Below, piece after piece: positions 22,244 to 33,696 of a stretch of DNA of 64,000 nt (the first letter of the stretch is position 1; each line of letters opens with the position of its first letter). The stretch is taken from NCBI RefSeq assembly GCF_002994745.2, contig NC_037090.1:28378501-28442500 (forward strand), in the 5' to 3' direction. Below the pieces are notes generated by a model that had not been told where the DNA came from, searched no databases, and saw only the letters and a list, made by a program, of their open reading frames with translations. Made by a program: the position numbers and the translations under genes. This stretch comes from Rosa chinensis. Its lineage: Eukaryota > Streptophyta > Magnoliopsida > Rosales > Rosaceae.

Positions 22244-24655
22244 TGACAGGACCCGACCCAAGAATCACCCCGAAACCTGGATACGAGCCTGCGGGGCCCA
22301 CGTTAGGTGAAATCCAACCGAAAAATCGGCAAAACCTCCCCTAATATGGGCTACCCAAATAGTTCACAAACCTGGATATGATTAATATTTACTTCCTAAT
22401 AAAAAACAAAACCATATTTACATTCCAAGCATATATGTTACCTTCGGAAAGTTCAAATCCCATCACAACCTCCGTAATAAACATCAATTCGAACAAAAAC
22501 ATCCACCAAATTAAAAAGGGTTATCAGAGCAACACTAATAACTAAGCCGATATCATACAAGGTAGGTTAAGTAATAACCTACGGACAAAAACGGAAGCGC
22601 TGATTCCAAAGTCTCTAGAGCCTGGACGCGATCTCGGCAAATCTGAAATCTGGGCATTTGAAAACGAAGGGCCCAGGGGAAAACATATAAAATCCATTAG
22701 CGTGAGTGGACAAAACCGAAACAAAATTTGAAACAATTAATGGAATGCTTCCCCATTTCTCTTTTTAACAAAACCATCATGCAGCGAGACTCCATAAAAT
22801 TCCAACTCAATCCTTTTTCCAAGAAAACTCATTTGATGACTAGGAAGGACTGCTTCCTAGGCATCTCATACCATCTGGGAGGGACTGCCACCCAGATGAC
22901 GCATCGAAAGGGACTGCCAACCGGAATAGGAGGCGGTGGTTAGATGGGACTGCCAACTAGCCACAAGTAGTAGACGGGACTGCCGACTAACTACCTCATG
23001 TCATCTGAAAGGGACTGCCAACCAGATGACGCATCGGATGGGACTGCCAACCGAGCTGTAGTCTGGACGGGACTGCCGACCAGACTATTACCTAGAAGGG
23101 ACTGCCAACTAGGTAAGATACGCATGCGCCAAAACTGGCCTCCTTGTCAACTGCTTCCTTTTTAAATCTTTTACGTTCCGTAGAGTCACATTTTCTCAAA
23201 TAATAAATCAACTGAAAACTTATTTCCATGCTGCATGCATTATTTTAACAAAATAAAAGTCCACTCACAAGTGAGTCCAGCAGCTAAACCTGCTGCCTGC
23301 CCGTGTCACCCTCGCTCGAGGGCTCAATACGTCCTGTAACAATTGGCAGGATATAATTAACCATAATGAGGAAACAATCTAAGAAACAAAGCTTAATCCT
23401 TCGGAAATTAATCTCATTACACATAATTCTTCTAACGACCAAATTCTCCAATTTAGGATTAAATTCTCGAATTTCAGAATTTCTTAAAATTTCAACGCCC
23501 TCAAAACTCTTTAACAACTCAACCGATTTTTATTTCGTTTCCTCAACCATAATTAACCACAAAAATTATAATACAATTCCCTTTCCGAAATTCCAATTCC
23601 TTCTTAATTTTCCCTTTTCAATCCACAATTTCATCTCCAAAAATCTCAATTTCTTTCTAAATTTTTCTTTTTCAAATCACAATCTCCTCTCCAATTTCCC
23701 AACAAAATAATTCAACAATAACCTTTTACCAAGAGATTTAACCCAAAACATTTATAAACCATAATCATCAAACAACCATATTCAACATCAAATTCCAAAG
23801 AAATCTCAATGCCCAACAATCTCAAGTTTAACACAAAACTCAAAGATTAAATCCAATTCCAATCAACCTATTTAATCCAAAATCATCTTCATAACACACC
23901 CAACCATCTCTATACCTGCAATAGCAACCAAAAACAAGCAGAAATATCCAGAAAAATCAAACATGAACCCAAGAATTCGAGAGTTACTGTTCACGGTACT
24001 GTTCACAGTCTCAAACACCTTCAAATCTTCCTCCACCGATCAAAACGAGCTGCAACAAGGTTAGGAACAAGTTCAGCACTTCCCCAACAACCAAAACCCC
24101 CAAAGAATCCGGCCGGAAATCGCCGGAAACCGAAGATCAAAGCAAAAACCAATTTTTCCCATTTCTGGAAATTTCCTCTTCAAATCTCAAAAACCAAAGC
24201 TACCCAAGTCAGAAATCTTACCTTAGATGCAAGAGGAGGAAGAGAAGATCCTCTAATGGCCGGTGGCGGTGGTTTCACCGGAAAAATGGGTTTCGGTTTG
24301 GAGAAAAGAGGAAGAAAAGAAAGAAGAGAAAAGAAAGAAGGAAGAAGGACGGGGGGGGGCTGGAATTGGGTTTCCCGATTTCTCTCTCCTCCTTTTCTGT
24401 TTTATTTCCTCCTTTCCACAAATAGGAACTCACATTTTTAAAATAGAAACCATGTTAGTAAATTTTCATTTTTGGTCATAACTTTTCCGTAGAAACTCCG
24501 ATTTAAACAAACTTCGTGTCCACGAACTCGATTTTTCGTATTCTACAACATTCTCAAACAATTTTCTTAACTCAACGGACGAGGAAAAAAGTCAACTCCT
24601 TGGTCAATAACGGTAAAAAGTAAATAGTACAAACTTTAAGGTACGGGGTATTACA
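22244..24655 (-). mobile_element. Solo LTR (2,412 bp), TSD TCACT
   Basis: Minus-strand ends TGTAATACCCCG (at 24655) and GGGTCCTGTCA (at 22244). Flanked by TCACT at 22239-22243 and 24656-24660. The empty site is at 6116-6120 in block A copy 1 (TCATT). It carries the hairpin array at 22840-23116. The frames inside (for example 23366-23710, 24256-24481) are composition artefacts. Confidence 0.94.
22840..23116. repeat. Array of about nine hairpins with a conserved loop and covarying stems
   Basis: Each unit has the core GGGACTGCC(A/G)AC flanked by an inverted repeat. The stems differ from unit to unit. 22840-22860 uses CTAGGAAG/CTTCCTAG; 22872-22898 CATCTGGG/CCCAGATG; 23000-23030 GTCATCTG/CAGATGAC; 23059-23087 TAGTCTGG/CCAGACTA; 23088-23116 TTACCTAG/CTAGGTAA. 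These five are all perfect 8-bp stems. The other units have shorter or wobble stems. Confidence 0.9.
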
Positions 24656-24660
24656 TCACT

Positions 24661-24884
24661 TGTATTTGAACTTCAATACTGTAAGAGGAAGCGCTAAGGA
24701 GGAGGAGGTGGGCGTCTTTTTGGTTGTTGGAGTCGATTGTGGTGGAGAGATGAGATTGAATGAAGGTAGAGGATTTGATGAGTGACATCCATGACTTGCA
24801 GACTAGGGTGGATTTGATTAGGGATTTGGTAGGTAACTTTAACAAGATTCTTTGTATGATTATCTTAGGAAAGTAGTTTGACAA
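24661..24884 (-). pseudogene. F-box N-terminal fragment, copy 2
   Basis: Counterpart of 6120-6335: F-box only (YFPKIIIQRILLKLPTKSLI, VCKSWMSLIKSSTF), the same TTG in place of the start ATG, ending after LLLLSASSY. It sits directly beside the solo LTR that ends at 24655. It cannot encode the substrate-binding region. Confidence 0.9.
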
Positions 24885-25215
24885 TCTGACATTACTTTTG
24901 TGTTCAAAATATTTTTCTCTAATTTTTGAATTCCCTACGCTGCTTTTGGATGAAAAATTCTAAATTCTTTAGAGGATTTGGAAATTTTAAAGGAAGGTTA
25001 GTATCTCAGTGATAATAATACATCATTTAAGATGCCATGCGATTAGTTTCAATGTGCATACAACATAGTGTCTGAAGATGTCAAGGTACAAATAAATAAA
25101 TAAATTCAGGTATTTATTATAAAAATAAACATGTATGTTCATTTTATTTTATTTTTAGCTAATTACTATTTTAGACGTTAAAAATTGCATGCTACAAACT
25201 ACTGATCACAGTTGG

Positions 25216-25665
25216 CGAAAATTATAAATTTTGTAATAGAGAGTGAAATATATTCATTGATGACAGTCCACGTAAAAAAATGAGGTATCGAATTATAAAT
25301 TTTGAAGATCACTGTCAAGTTGAGAATGATGTTTGGTGATTCTAAGCAAAATTGAAAGGAAAAAAAATTCACATTTGCTAACCTAGACCAAGCACCGGAG
25401 GGGATCCAGTGAGAAGGAAACAAGTTGACGGGCAAGGCGACGACTTAGGTGCGGTGAGAGCTACATTCGGTGATGGAGGTGTCTTTTGATCTCGGTAGTA
25501 GTTTCGTTCAAGGTAGTCACGTCTGGGTGCTAAGGTTCAATCTTGTGGGTCAGCGACGGCTTTAGGAGGCGGCTTTGAAGAGGCTAGTGGAGGGATTTGT
25601 GCTTCTCGAATGCAATCAGCGGCAGCCTTGAGGCGAAGTCTTTAGTCAGTAGTTGGGTCGTAGAG
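25216..25665. other. Unassigned sequence left of the R-element nest
   Basis: 25430-25660 is GC-richer (GGCGACGACTTAGG ... GGGTCAGCGACGGC) and could be a LINE remnant on the plus strand. The evidence is weak. No gene is called. Confidence 0.3.
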
Positions 25666-25670
25666 GATAC

Positions 25671-27317
25671 TGTTTGGCTCCAATTTTGTTGCAGCTGGTC
25701 AACAGTCTCTTTTCTGTGCGGGCGTGCCAGCACAGTTCTGGTGCGGTCGTCGGGGGTGTCCCTTGACCTGACTTCTTTCAAGCGATTGTGGACGAGGAGA
25801 GTACCAACCTCGTCGTGGGATTCTTTGTGCCTCGTGGTGAGAACTTTTGCTGAGCTTCTTGAAAATCACCAAATCGATACTCGATGTTGTAGATCGAACA
25901 GAGCGAGAACCACTGGGAAATGAGGAGAACTTGCTAAAGCGTGACTTTAGCTTGGCTGGGTTGCTAGGGCGTTACCCTTGCTTGGCTGGTTCCGTAACCG
26001 TTGTGGTCGCGACACTACCGTCGGCTCCCGAGAAGATTAGGACCGAAGTACGTTGACAGAGGGTTTGGTGGCACTGATAGTCGGCTCCTGAGGAGACTAG
26101 GACTTAGAGTGTGATCACCGATAAGAGAAAGAGAAGGAGAGGAGTTGCTCTTAGAGAGGTTGCTCTAGAGAGAACTTAGATCATCTTAGAGATGTTGTTG
26201 TTGTTGTGAATGTGTGTTTGTGTTGCTGTTTGGTCGTGGTACTACAATCGGCTCTCGAGGAGACTAGGACCGAAGTACGTTGACAGAGGGTTTGGCAGCA
26301 CTGAAAGTCGGCTTCTGAGAAGACTAGGACTAGGAGTGTGATCACCTGTAAGAGAAAGAGAAGGAAAGGAGTTGCTCTTAGAGAGGTTGCTCTAGAGAGA
26401 ACTTAGATCATCTTAGAGATGTTTTGATGTTGAATGTGAATGTGTGTTTTAGAATGAGAGGAGAAGGTGTTTATATAGGGAAGAAAAAGAAGAGTGAAAT
26501 GATGAGTGGAAGAAAAATAATGAAAGTGGAGTATGAAAGTGATTTGTAAAATATGGAAAAGATAGAGAAATGATGAAATGAAAGCAAAGCATGAAGGTGC
26601 AGAAACATGGAAGTGATGATGATCTATTAAAGAGATTGTAGTAGAAAAATATATCCAAGGAAAAAAAGAAAAGCATCTAGCTTTCTTCATGTGGGTAGGA
26701 AACATGAACATGTGAATATTGAGCTGGTTTTAGGTCAGTTTCTGCCCCTTTATTCCTTCAATTATTTCTCCAACAAGACTTCAGAATGAGCCTTCGACTT
26801 CTTCATAAAAAATGTTCCACTATGAGTGTAGATCATCCTGACAAATTTTCAGAGCTTTATTCCATGCGGTTGGGCCGAAAATGCTTCTGGACCTCTTACA
26901 GGTCCAGTTTTCCAGTTTTGCTTCTGTAGAAAATTGGACTGATTGTTTGAAGGCCTTCCACTTAAAACTAGCTCTGGAACTCTTCATAAGAAATGATCCT
27001 TGGGATGTCTAGTATTAATCTGAAAAGTTTCAGCTCATTTAGATTTCATTTGGTTAGTCTGCCGCCCCTCCTTCCTTGTTTAGCTCGGATTCTCCTAGCC
27101 GAAGTAAGAAAATGTGCTAAAGTTGGCTTTTCATTTCCATGCTTCCATCATTTCCTTTTCTTACAGCTCGCATAATTCTCCATAGTAGGCTTTATTTAGC
27201 CTTTAAATAATATATTTCGAACTTGTCGACAATATATATAGCTTGAGCCACTGGCATTGGCTCAATTTCTCCAACACATGCCTTGTCAGGCCAAAATGCT
27301 CATTTTGGGTCCAAACA
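25671..27317 (-). mobile_element. R-family LTR, left (3' LTR of element E1)
   Basis: 1,647 bp, TGTTTGG...CCAAACA. On the minus strand it follows a polypurine tract (GGTCTGGGGGGCAA, complement of 27318-27331). It contains two copies of the ~218-bp leader repeat (about 26015-26430). Confidence 0.9.
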
Positions 27318-27686
27318 TTGCCCCCCAGACCTCGAAGTCAAAGGTCTTCGTCTTGAATGAAGAGGTCTTGAATCAGCACTGCTCTTATAATGTCGTTGCT
27401 CCAAAGCCACTTGTATTGGCTTGACTGAAATTACTTGATTGATTCCATATAAGCCTCTAAATAGGCCATAAAGCTTGAATGCCACAATCTGAATTGCCTT
27501 TGTCTTGAACTGACGCTTCCTTTACCAAATTTATTGCCCCAATGTATCTGATGTCTGGTATGCAGTGAATTGGTGAAACTTGGGTAGGTTGTAGGAGATC
27601 AGAACTTTAGCGTGCCCCCCATGCGAAGGAGACTGCTTTTGATTGCGAATGAGGATCCTTCTCTTCCTTGGTGGTAGCTTCGCCAT

Positions 27687-27908
27687 GTGTATAGCAGTAA
27701 GTGCCTTGTTCGCTGGCTCTTTGTTGAGAATGCGATTGCTGTAGAAGAAACCCAACTTGATGAACCATTAGCTACTTCTGAAGAAATGGGCCACAACCTG
27801 GCCCGTGTCAGAGAACAGGCCACTCAGGCCGAAGCTGGTGCCATTACAGCAAAACGCCACGTGGAGGAACTTTGTTTGAAATTGAGCTTTGCGGGCCAAT
27901 CTCTGTAA
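27687..27908 (+). pseudogene. Coiled-coil-like frame shared by E1 and E2
   Basis: The plus-strand frame ends in QLDEPLATSEEMGHNLARVR...AKRHVEELCLKLSF. The same segment with few changes is at 34080-34287 in E2. The heptad-like, Glu/Ala/Leu-rich composition suggests a coiled coil. It is antisense to gag. Function and origin are not recognised; it may be a second captured host fragment. Confidence 0.4.
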
Positions 27909-28228
27909 GCCCCCTCGAAAACCGTTCAGTCTCCTCACATGCTGCTAATCCCTTCTTTTCCGAGATTTAAGGCATTAATCACTCGTTGAAAAACAACGAT
28001 CGTGAAAAATAATCTTGTGAAAAGAACAGTTACCTCCTCGAAAACAGTTCGTTTTCCTCACATGCTATTAATCCTCTAATAATATCTAACTCCTCAAAAA
28101 CCGCTCCTCACATGCTACCAGTCCCTTTTTTTTTTCTCGAGATTTGGGGCAACTTTAGTCACGCTTTACTGACACTTGACTCTTCTCTTTGACCGTCCGT
28201 CCAAGGGTGGAGATTTGCCTGAAGTCCC

Positions 28229-28236
28229 TATAAATA
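28229..28236 (+). promoter_or_regulatory. TATA-like box upstream of captured region
   Basis: TATAAATA in CCCTATAAATAG, conserved at 34482-34489 in E2. It is followed by a leader-like stretch and an ATG (28289). It may be a host promoter piece carried in the element. Confidence 0.35.
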
Positions 28237-29724
28237 GTTGTATTTTGGGCAGGGAATACTCACAACAAATCTTCTGAAACGTTCAAGAAATGGCCTTTCA
28301 GTGCTTACTTCTCTTTCTCCTTCTTCACAAATCTTCCCCTCATGAAATGACCTTTAGCCTCTAAATTTTTAGGCTTTATGGCGTAATCTTAGGCAACCCC
28401 TTGTTTCGACCTTCTGAAATTCTGCAACAACAATGCCAGGCTTCAGATTGGTTTAGAAAAGCGAGGGGGCTCCGAGTGTGGGATCAACGATCATGCGAGT
28501 CATCTTCATCATAATCCTTACACGCGGAGAAAATCGGGGAAGGGAGGAAAGCCACTTTGAGGCCAAAGATCCTTCCTCGAACCATTCCTTCTGGACCAGG
28601 CCCGTGTTGTGCCCTCCAGATGGAAGGGGCTTTGGTTCTCACCTCCTTCTCCCCCTTTCTCTTCTTGATAGAATCTTGGAGGGATGAGAAGGGATGGACT
28701 CTTTGAAGGAATGGGTTCAAGATACAGAATGGCTATTCATGTACTTCACGTCCAGCTAATGGTGGTTACCAAGGCTAGAGGGGGTGCAGAGACTCAAGCT
28801 GATATTTGGTTCCTTCACTCTCTGCCCCTCCTTGAGATAATGGCGCGGCTCAACTTGACGTTGGATTCCATAGCTGCTTCCAATTGAGGGGGCTTGGAGG
28901 CTCCATTTTCTTTTACAGGTGTCTCCCCTTCTCATGGATACTGGCGTTGGGCAAACCAATGTTGTATTCCTCTGCCGTTTCCATGTAAAAGGGGCGCGGG
29001 GGCTCCGTTACTCCTCTTTTTCCTTCTCTGAAGTCTGCCCTTCCTTGAGATAATGGCGCGGCTCAACTCGACGTTGGATTCCATAGCTACTTCCACTTGA
29101 GAAAAGATTCAGAAGATATCCGAAGATTCCTGTTTTGTATTCTAGCCACTTTTGGCTTTGTAATGAATGTACTGCTTTTGGCCGCAAAGCCACTTTATGA
29201 ATACAATAATATTTTCTTATCCTGATATTCAAATATCCGTGAGAAGCCAATAATTGTGTCTCGCAAGGTCCCCAATATAGGCCCCCTAGTTGCATATTAA
29301 AAATAATATGAACTTTTAAAATATGCTCCGCGTCAAAAAGAGCCTCGCGACGAGGGTTTTGAGAAAATATTTATCTTTTGGATCCACTTGCTGGTCCCAA
29401 CTCAATTCGCATTAATTAGCTGTTGAAAACTCCACCGTGAGAAGATAATATTGAAAATGGAATAGTTACATCCTCAAAAACCGTTCGGTTCCGTCACGCG
29501 CCAATAATTCCTTCTTTTCCGAAATTTAGGGCAACTTTAATCACGCTTTACTGACACTTGATTCTTCTCTTTGACCGTCCATCCAAGAGCGGACATTTGG
29601 ATGCCTATATCTTCCTCCATATTGTAAACCCAAATTTTCAATCCCAAAATCGTTTCATCAACATCAATCTTTCTTAATTACTTATCATCATCACTCTTCC
29701 ATTCTCACATTCTCGCCATCATCA

Positions 29725-30306
29725 ATGGAACCACAAAACCGGCATCCAACCGAGGATGGAGGAAGCAACAAAGCCGCCGAGAGTAGTCCTAACATGCATT
29801 GCAAGCAGAGTAATACCAGGTGGCTTCCTACTACAGATCAGATAAGAATCCTCAAGGAGCTTTACGATGACAAGGGAGTTAAGTCCCCCACTGTAGAGCA
29901 GGTTTAGAGGATCACTCTCCAGCTAAAATGGTACGGACAGATCGAGAACAAGAACGTCTTTTATTGGTTCCAGAATCAAAGGGCTCGGGAGAAGCTGTCC
30001 AAGAAAAAGCTCACTTCGGATGTTCAAGTGCCCAACCAAAGATCAGGGCTTGTTGGTGGATCCATTAATCTCAATTTTGGGTCAACTAGTTCTGCTGATG
30101 TTGGTGGATCCATCATGGAACAACGAGGAGAAGATCACCAGGAGATTAAAACCCTTCCACTGTTCCTCATGCATGGTGAGGACATCTTTGGCAACATGAA
30201 GACTACTTCCGATGGAGGTGGTGGTCACGGTGGTGGCTCTCACATTTCCCTTGAGCTCAACCTTTCTTGTGAGGGCAAAGCTGGAAAAAGTTTCCGGAGC
30301 CGCTGA
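29725..30306 (+). pseudogene. Captured WUSCHEL-like homeobox sequence in E1
   Basis: 193 codons with one in-frame TAG at codon 61. The homeodomain (about residues 31-96) begins TRWLPTTDQIRILKELY and has helix 3 NVFYWFQNQRAR, the WOX/WUS signature. The WUS box TLPLFLMH is at 143-150, and an EAR-like SLELNL at 175-180 near the C-terminus. WUS is the transcription factor that maintains stem cells in the shoot meristem. This copy is shorter than typical WUS (about 290 residues), mostly in the linker. It is uninterrupted by introns and lies antisense inside a retrotransposon. About 130 bp of 5' leader is shared with E2. Best read as a processed, captured and decayed copy. Confidence 0.9.
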
Positions 30307-31003
30307 CTCGGCTTTGTAGCTTCGCGAGTGTAGGGACCCTTAGAATTGCCCCCGAAGAATTGTATTTATGATTTTTTTTTTTTTGAATAAAATAGCAAGA
30401 AAATTCATATACAAAGCTGTAAAAAAAAAAAATTTATTTTTTTTATTATTTTTTATAAGTAGCTGAATTCAATAAGACAATGTGAATCAAGGTTTAGACA
30501 TGCGGCCCAAGTATAGTCGCCTAGACACAAATTTTCTTTCAAATCCTTTGGGCAACCTTACTGAAATGGCCAGGTGGGGGAGGGCGAACAAGAGAGGCAG
30601 AATCCATTTTGGCATGAGCTACTCCCACATAGTGGTTTAGGCCCATTCGCACGCACCTTTGGATTCAAGAACCTGTCATGAACGTTGTCCCCTATCTAGA
30701 CACCATTTCACATAGGCTATACTTACTAAGATGAGAAAGGTCATAAGTGTGAAGACAGTTCAACAAGTGTTAATAAAAGTCGCCCTTGACCTTAAGGGAC
30801 CTGATCGAACTAGGCACCAATAAGGAGTTTAGACCACTATTAACAAAAGAGACTTCACCTATTCCATTATGATTCACAACCCCTTACCAAATTCAACTCT
30901 TTTTTTTTTTTTTTTTTTTAAACTATGAAAATAAAGGTAAAAAACAACTGAAAACTGATAGGAAATTAACAAAAAAGCAAGGAGCTAGCAGCAAAACGTT
31001 TGG
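30307..31003. mobile_element. E1 spacer between WUS copy and gag
   Basis: Non-coding, with T- and A-runs. Also found at 38493-39163 (E2) and reverse-complemented at 40380-40830 (E3), so it belongs to the element rather than to the captured gene. Confidence 0.75.
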
Positions 31004-31891
31004 CTAACCTCTAGAAGACCATGGGGGAGGCCATCTATGCTTCATTCCAAGCTCCGATGTATCAAAATTTGTAGGGTAAAAATCCCTCCTGTGAGAGCTT
31101 GTAGGAAAAGAACAAAGATACTTCTCATCGAAAACTTGGGAAAAATTTGGCTCGTAGGAGGAGTAATCTTGCCCCCCAAGTATCTTTGTTGGTTGGCGAA
31201 ACATGATCTTCAATTGTAATTTGGGAGATGACGGTGTCCTAAGATTGGCTTTGTCGCCAACTGTCGCCAACTTCTCTTGATCAAAGGGATGATCATGGGT
31301 CATATCTTGCCCTCCATGCATCTGATCAGTAGCCACATATTTGGCTTGATCAGTGGAAAAATCAGATATTTGTTCAGAGACAATTGTATTGTCAGAAGAA
31401 CAATCTTGTTGATGACCTTTTCCATGCACAGCCTCTGTGTAAGGCTGTGACTCACCAGTGAGACCCTTAGGTTGATTGCCACCTATAGGCAAGTTAGTCT
31501 CAGAAACGACCTCTTCGTGAGCAGGGTTTTAACGTTCGAATTCGCCTTGATGCGAATTAGCCAAGGTGGAACCTTCCTCGAGTAAGGTCGTGAACTCAGA
31601 TGTGATGTTCGCGGCATGTTGAGTGGTCTGTTTGTCGCTGCTCAAGAAAGGCTTATGGAATTGTTCTCTAGCTTCTCGAGCGTTCTGCTCAATTTGTTGG
31701 TCCCAATCGTAAAACCTCTGCTTTGTTTTTTCTATCAAACTGGCCATGTCCCTGGCTCGCTTTTCTTTATGCCTCTCGATGTTGGCCATGATGATCGCGA
31801 GCTGTTCCTCAATGCTTGCCCCCTCTGGGATGGGAATAGGCATAAACTCATCATTAATGGCAGTATCGCCAGTGGTGGCAACATTGACCAT
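31004..31891 (-). pseudogene. Gag-like gene of E1 (one premature stop)
   Basis: Same length (295 codons plus stop) as the intact gene at 39461-40348. It has a TAA at 31529-31531 where E3 has CAA, after GEFER. N-terminus MVNVATTGDTAINDEFMPIP, then a charged helical stretch (ERHKEKRARDMASLI). No zinc knuckle. One substitution separates it from an open frame. Confidence 0.8.
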
Positions 31892-31977
31892 CTATTCACT
31901 TTAGAAATTTCTTTTGGTAAAGATTTTCCCCTGGCATCTCAATGATGGCGAACAAATGCAAAAAGACTCTAGTATAG

Positions 31978-32151
31978 TCCCACTGGGCGTGCCAAAATGT
32001 TTGTTTTGAAGCCCGGTGGTTGAATGTCTTCAAGAGAAAAAAAGTTCTAACCTTGTCCCACCGGGTGTGCCAAAATGTTTGTTTTGAAGCCCGGTGGTTG
32101 AATGTCTTCAAGAGAAAAAATTCTAAGCTTGTCCCACTGGGCATGCCAAAA
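31978..32151 (-). repeat. Triplicated primer-binding-site-like motif of E1
   Basis: The motif TTGGCACGCCCAGTGGGA (minus strand, with variants) occurs three times, at about 31978, 32069 and 32131, separated by ~75-bp direct repeats. The last abuts the LTR at 32152, the position expected of the tRNA primer site. E3 has two copies, at 39279 and 39355. Confidence 0.75.
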
Positions 32152-33696
32152 TGTTTGGCTCCAATTTGGTTCTAGCTGGTCAACAGTCTCTTTTCTGCGC
32201 GGGCGTGCCAGCGCCGTTCGGGTGCGGTCGTCGGGGGTGTCCCTTGACCTGACTTCTTTCAAGCGATTGAGGACGAGGAGAGCACCAACCTCGCCGTGGG
32301 ATTCTTTGTGCCTCGTGGTGAGGACTTTTGCTGAGCTTCTTGTTTGGCTCCAGTTTTGTTGCAGCTGGTCAACAGTCTCTTTTCTGCGCGGGAGTGCCAG
32401 CACCGTTTGGGTGCGGTCTTCGGGGGTGTCCCTTGACCTGACTTCTTTCGAGCGATTGTAGTCGAGGAGAGCACCAACCTCGTCGCGGGATTCTTTGTGC
32501 CTCGTGGTGAGGACTTTGCTGTAGTTTCTTCTTGTTCACACAATCGATACTCAATGTTGCAGATTGAGCAGAGCGAAATCACCGGGAAGTGTTGAGATCT
32601 TGCTAAAGCGTGACTTTAGCTTGGCTGGGTTGCTAGGGCGCTACCCTTGCTTGGCTGGTTCTGTAACCGTTGTGGTCGCGGCACTACCGTCGGCTCCCGA
32701 GGAGACTAGGACCGAAGTACGTTGACAGAGGGTTTGGTGGCACTGAAAGTCGGCTCCTGAGGAGACTAGGACTAGTAGTGTGATCACCGTAAGAGAAAGA
32801 GAAGGAGAGGAGTTGCTCTTAGAGAGGTTGCTCTAGAGAGAACTTAGATCATCTTAGAGATGTTGTTATTGTGAATGTGTGTTTTAGAATGAGAGGAGAA
32901 GGTGTTTATATAGGGAAGAAAAAGAAGAGTGGAAGAAAAATAATGAAAGTGGAGTATGAAAGTGATTTGTAAAATATGGAAAAGATAGAGAAATGATGAA
33001 ATGAAAGCAAAGCATGAAGGTACAGAAACATGGAAGTGATGATGATCTATTAAAGAGATTGTGGAAGAAAAATATATCCAAGGAACAAGAGAAAAGCATC
33101 TAGCTTTCTTCATGTGGGTAGGAAACATGAACATGTGAATATTGAGCTGGTTTTAGGTCAGTTTCTGCCCCTTTATTCCTTCAATTATTTCTCCAACAAG
33201 ACTTCAGTATAAGCCTTCGACTTCTTCATATGAAATTATCGACCATGAGTGTAGATTACTGTGGTAAAATTTCAGAATTTATTTCCATGTGGTTGGGCTG
33301 GAAATGCTGCTGGACCTCTTACAGGTCCAGTTTTCCAGTTTTGCTTCTGTAGAAAATTGGGCTGATTGTTTGAAGGCTTTCCACTTAAAACTAACTCTGG
33401 CACTCTGCATAAGAAATGATCCTTGGGATGTCTAGTATTAATTTGGAAAGTTTCAGCTCATTTAGATTTCATTTGGTTAGTCTGCCGCCCCTCCTTCCTT
33501 GTTTAGCTCGGTTTCTCCTAGCCAAAGTAGGAAAATGTGCTAAAGTTGACTTTTCATGCTTCCATAGTAGGCTTTATTTAGCCTCTAAATATATATTTCG
33601 AACTTGTCGACAATATATAGCTTGAGCCACTGATATTGGCTCAATTTCTCCAAGACGTGCCTTGTCAGGCCAAAATGCTCATTTTGGGTCCAAACA
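32152..33696 (-). mobile_element. R-family LTR shared by E1 (5') and E2 (3')
   Basis: 1,545 bp. Its right edge is followed by E2's polypurine tract, and its left edge by E1's primer-binding motif. The first ~190 bp (TGTTTGGCTCC...) are tandemly duplicated, 32152-32340 and 32341-32530. Only one copy of the 218-bp leader repeat is present. Confidence 0.88.

Larger units (their letters stand above)
16862..25215. repeat. Segmental duplication block A, copy 2 (with insertions)
   Basis: Same order and strand as 2874-6700: 3' flank, F-box gene, F-box fragment, AT-rich tail. It is interrupted at about 20050-22207 by an unclassified insert and at 22244-24655 by a solo LTR. The few bases between the two inserts (AAAGAG..GT.ATT.AGAAAT) still align with 6089-6115 of copy 1. 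Confidence 0.9.
27318..32151 (-). mobile_element. Internal region of non-autonomous element E1
   Basis: Minus orientation. From the 5' LTR (right) leftwards: primer-binding-like motifs, a gag-like frame with one stop, ~0.7 kb spacer (30307-31003), captured WUS-like sequence in antisense, ~1.8 kb of further shared non-coding DNA, and a polypurine tract at 27318. No protease, reverse transcriptase, integrase or CCHC knuckle is visible, so it must depend on enzymes from another element. Confidence 0.82.

Noticed and set aside
22840..23116. Possible CRISPR-like repeat-spacer array
   Set aside because: Plant nuclear DNA inside an LTR; units are palindromic with irregular spacing and no cas genes. 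Treated as a hairpin array.
23366..23710. 114-codon frame within the solo LTR
   Set aside because: Asn/Phe/Ser-rich translation of AT-rich LTR DNA; not conserved in related LTRs.
26403..26711. Repeated ~100-residue frame MFMFPTHMKKARC... in all R LTRs (also 32844, 41873, 43391, 54784)
   Set aside because: It is low-complexity His/Phe/Ser sequence lying across the LTR promoter and TATA box; frame and length vary among copies. Conservation reflects the LTR, not a protein.
28478..29295. Several overlapping 60-95 codon frames in E1 and their E2 counterparts
   Set aside because: Frames on both strands are interrupted differently in the two elements, and no motif is recognised.
29725..30306. Host WUS or WOX gene
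   Set aside because: It lies between the LTRs of a repeat element, is duplicated with that element, and has a stop in the homeodomain.
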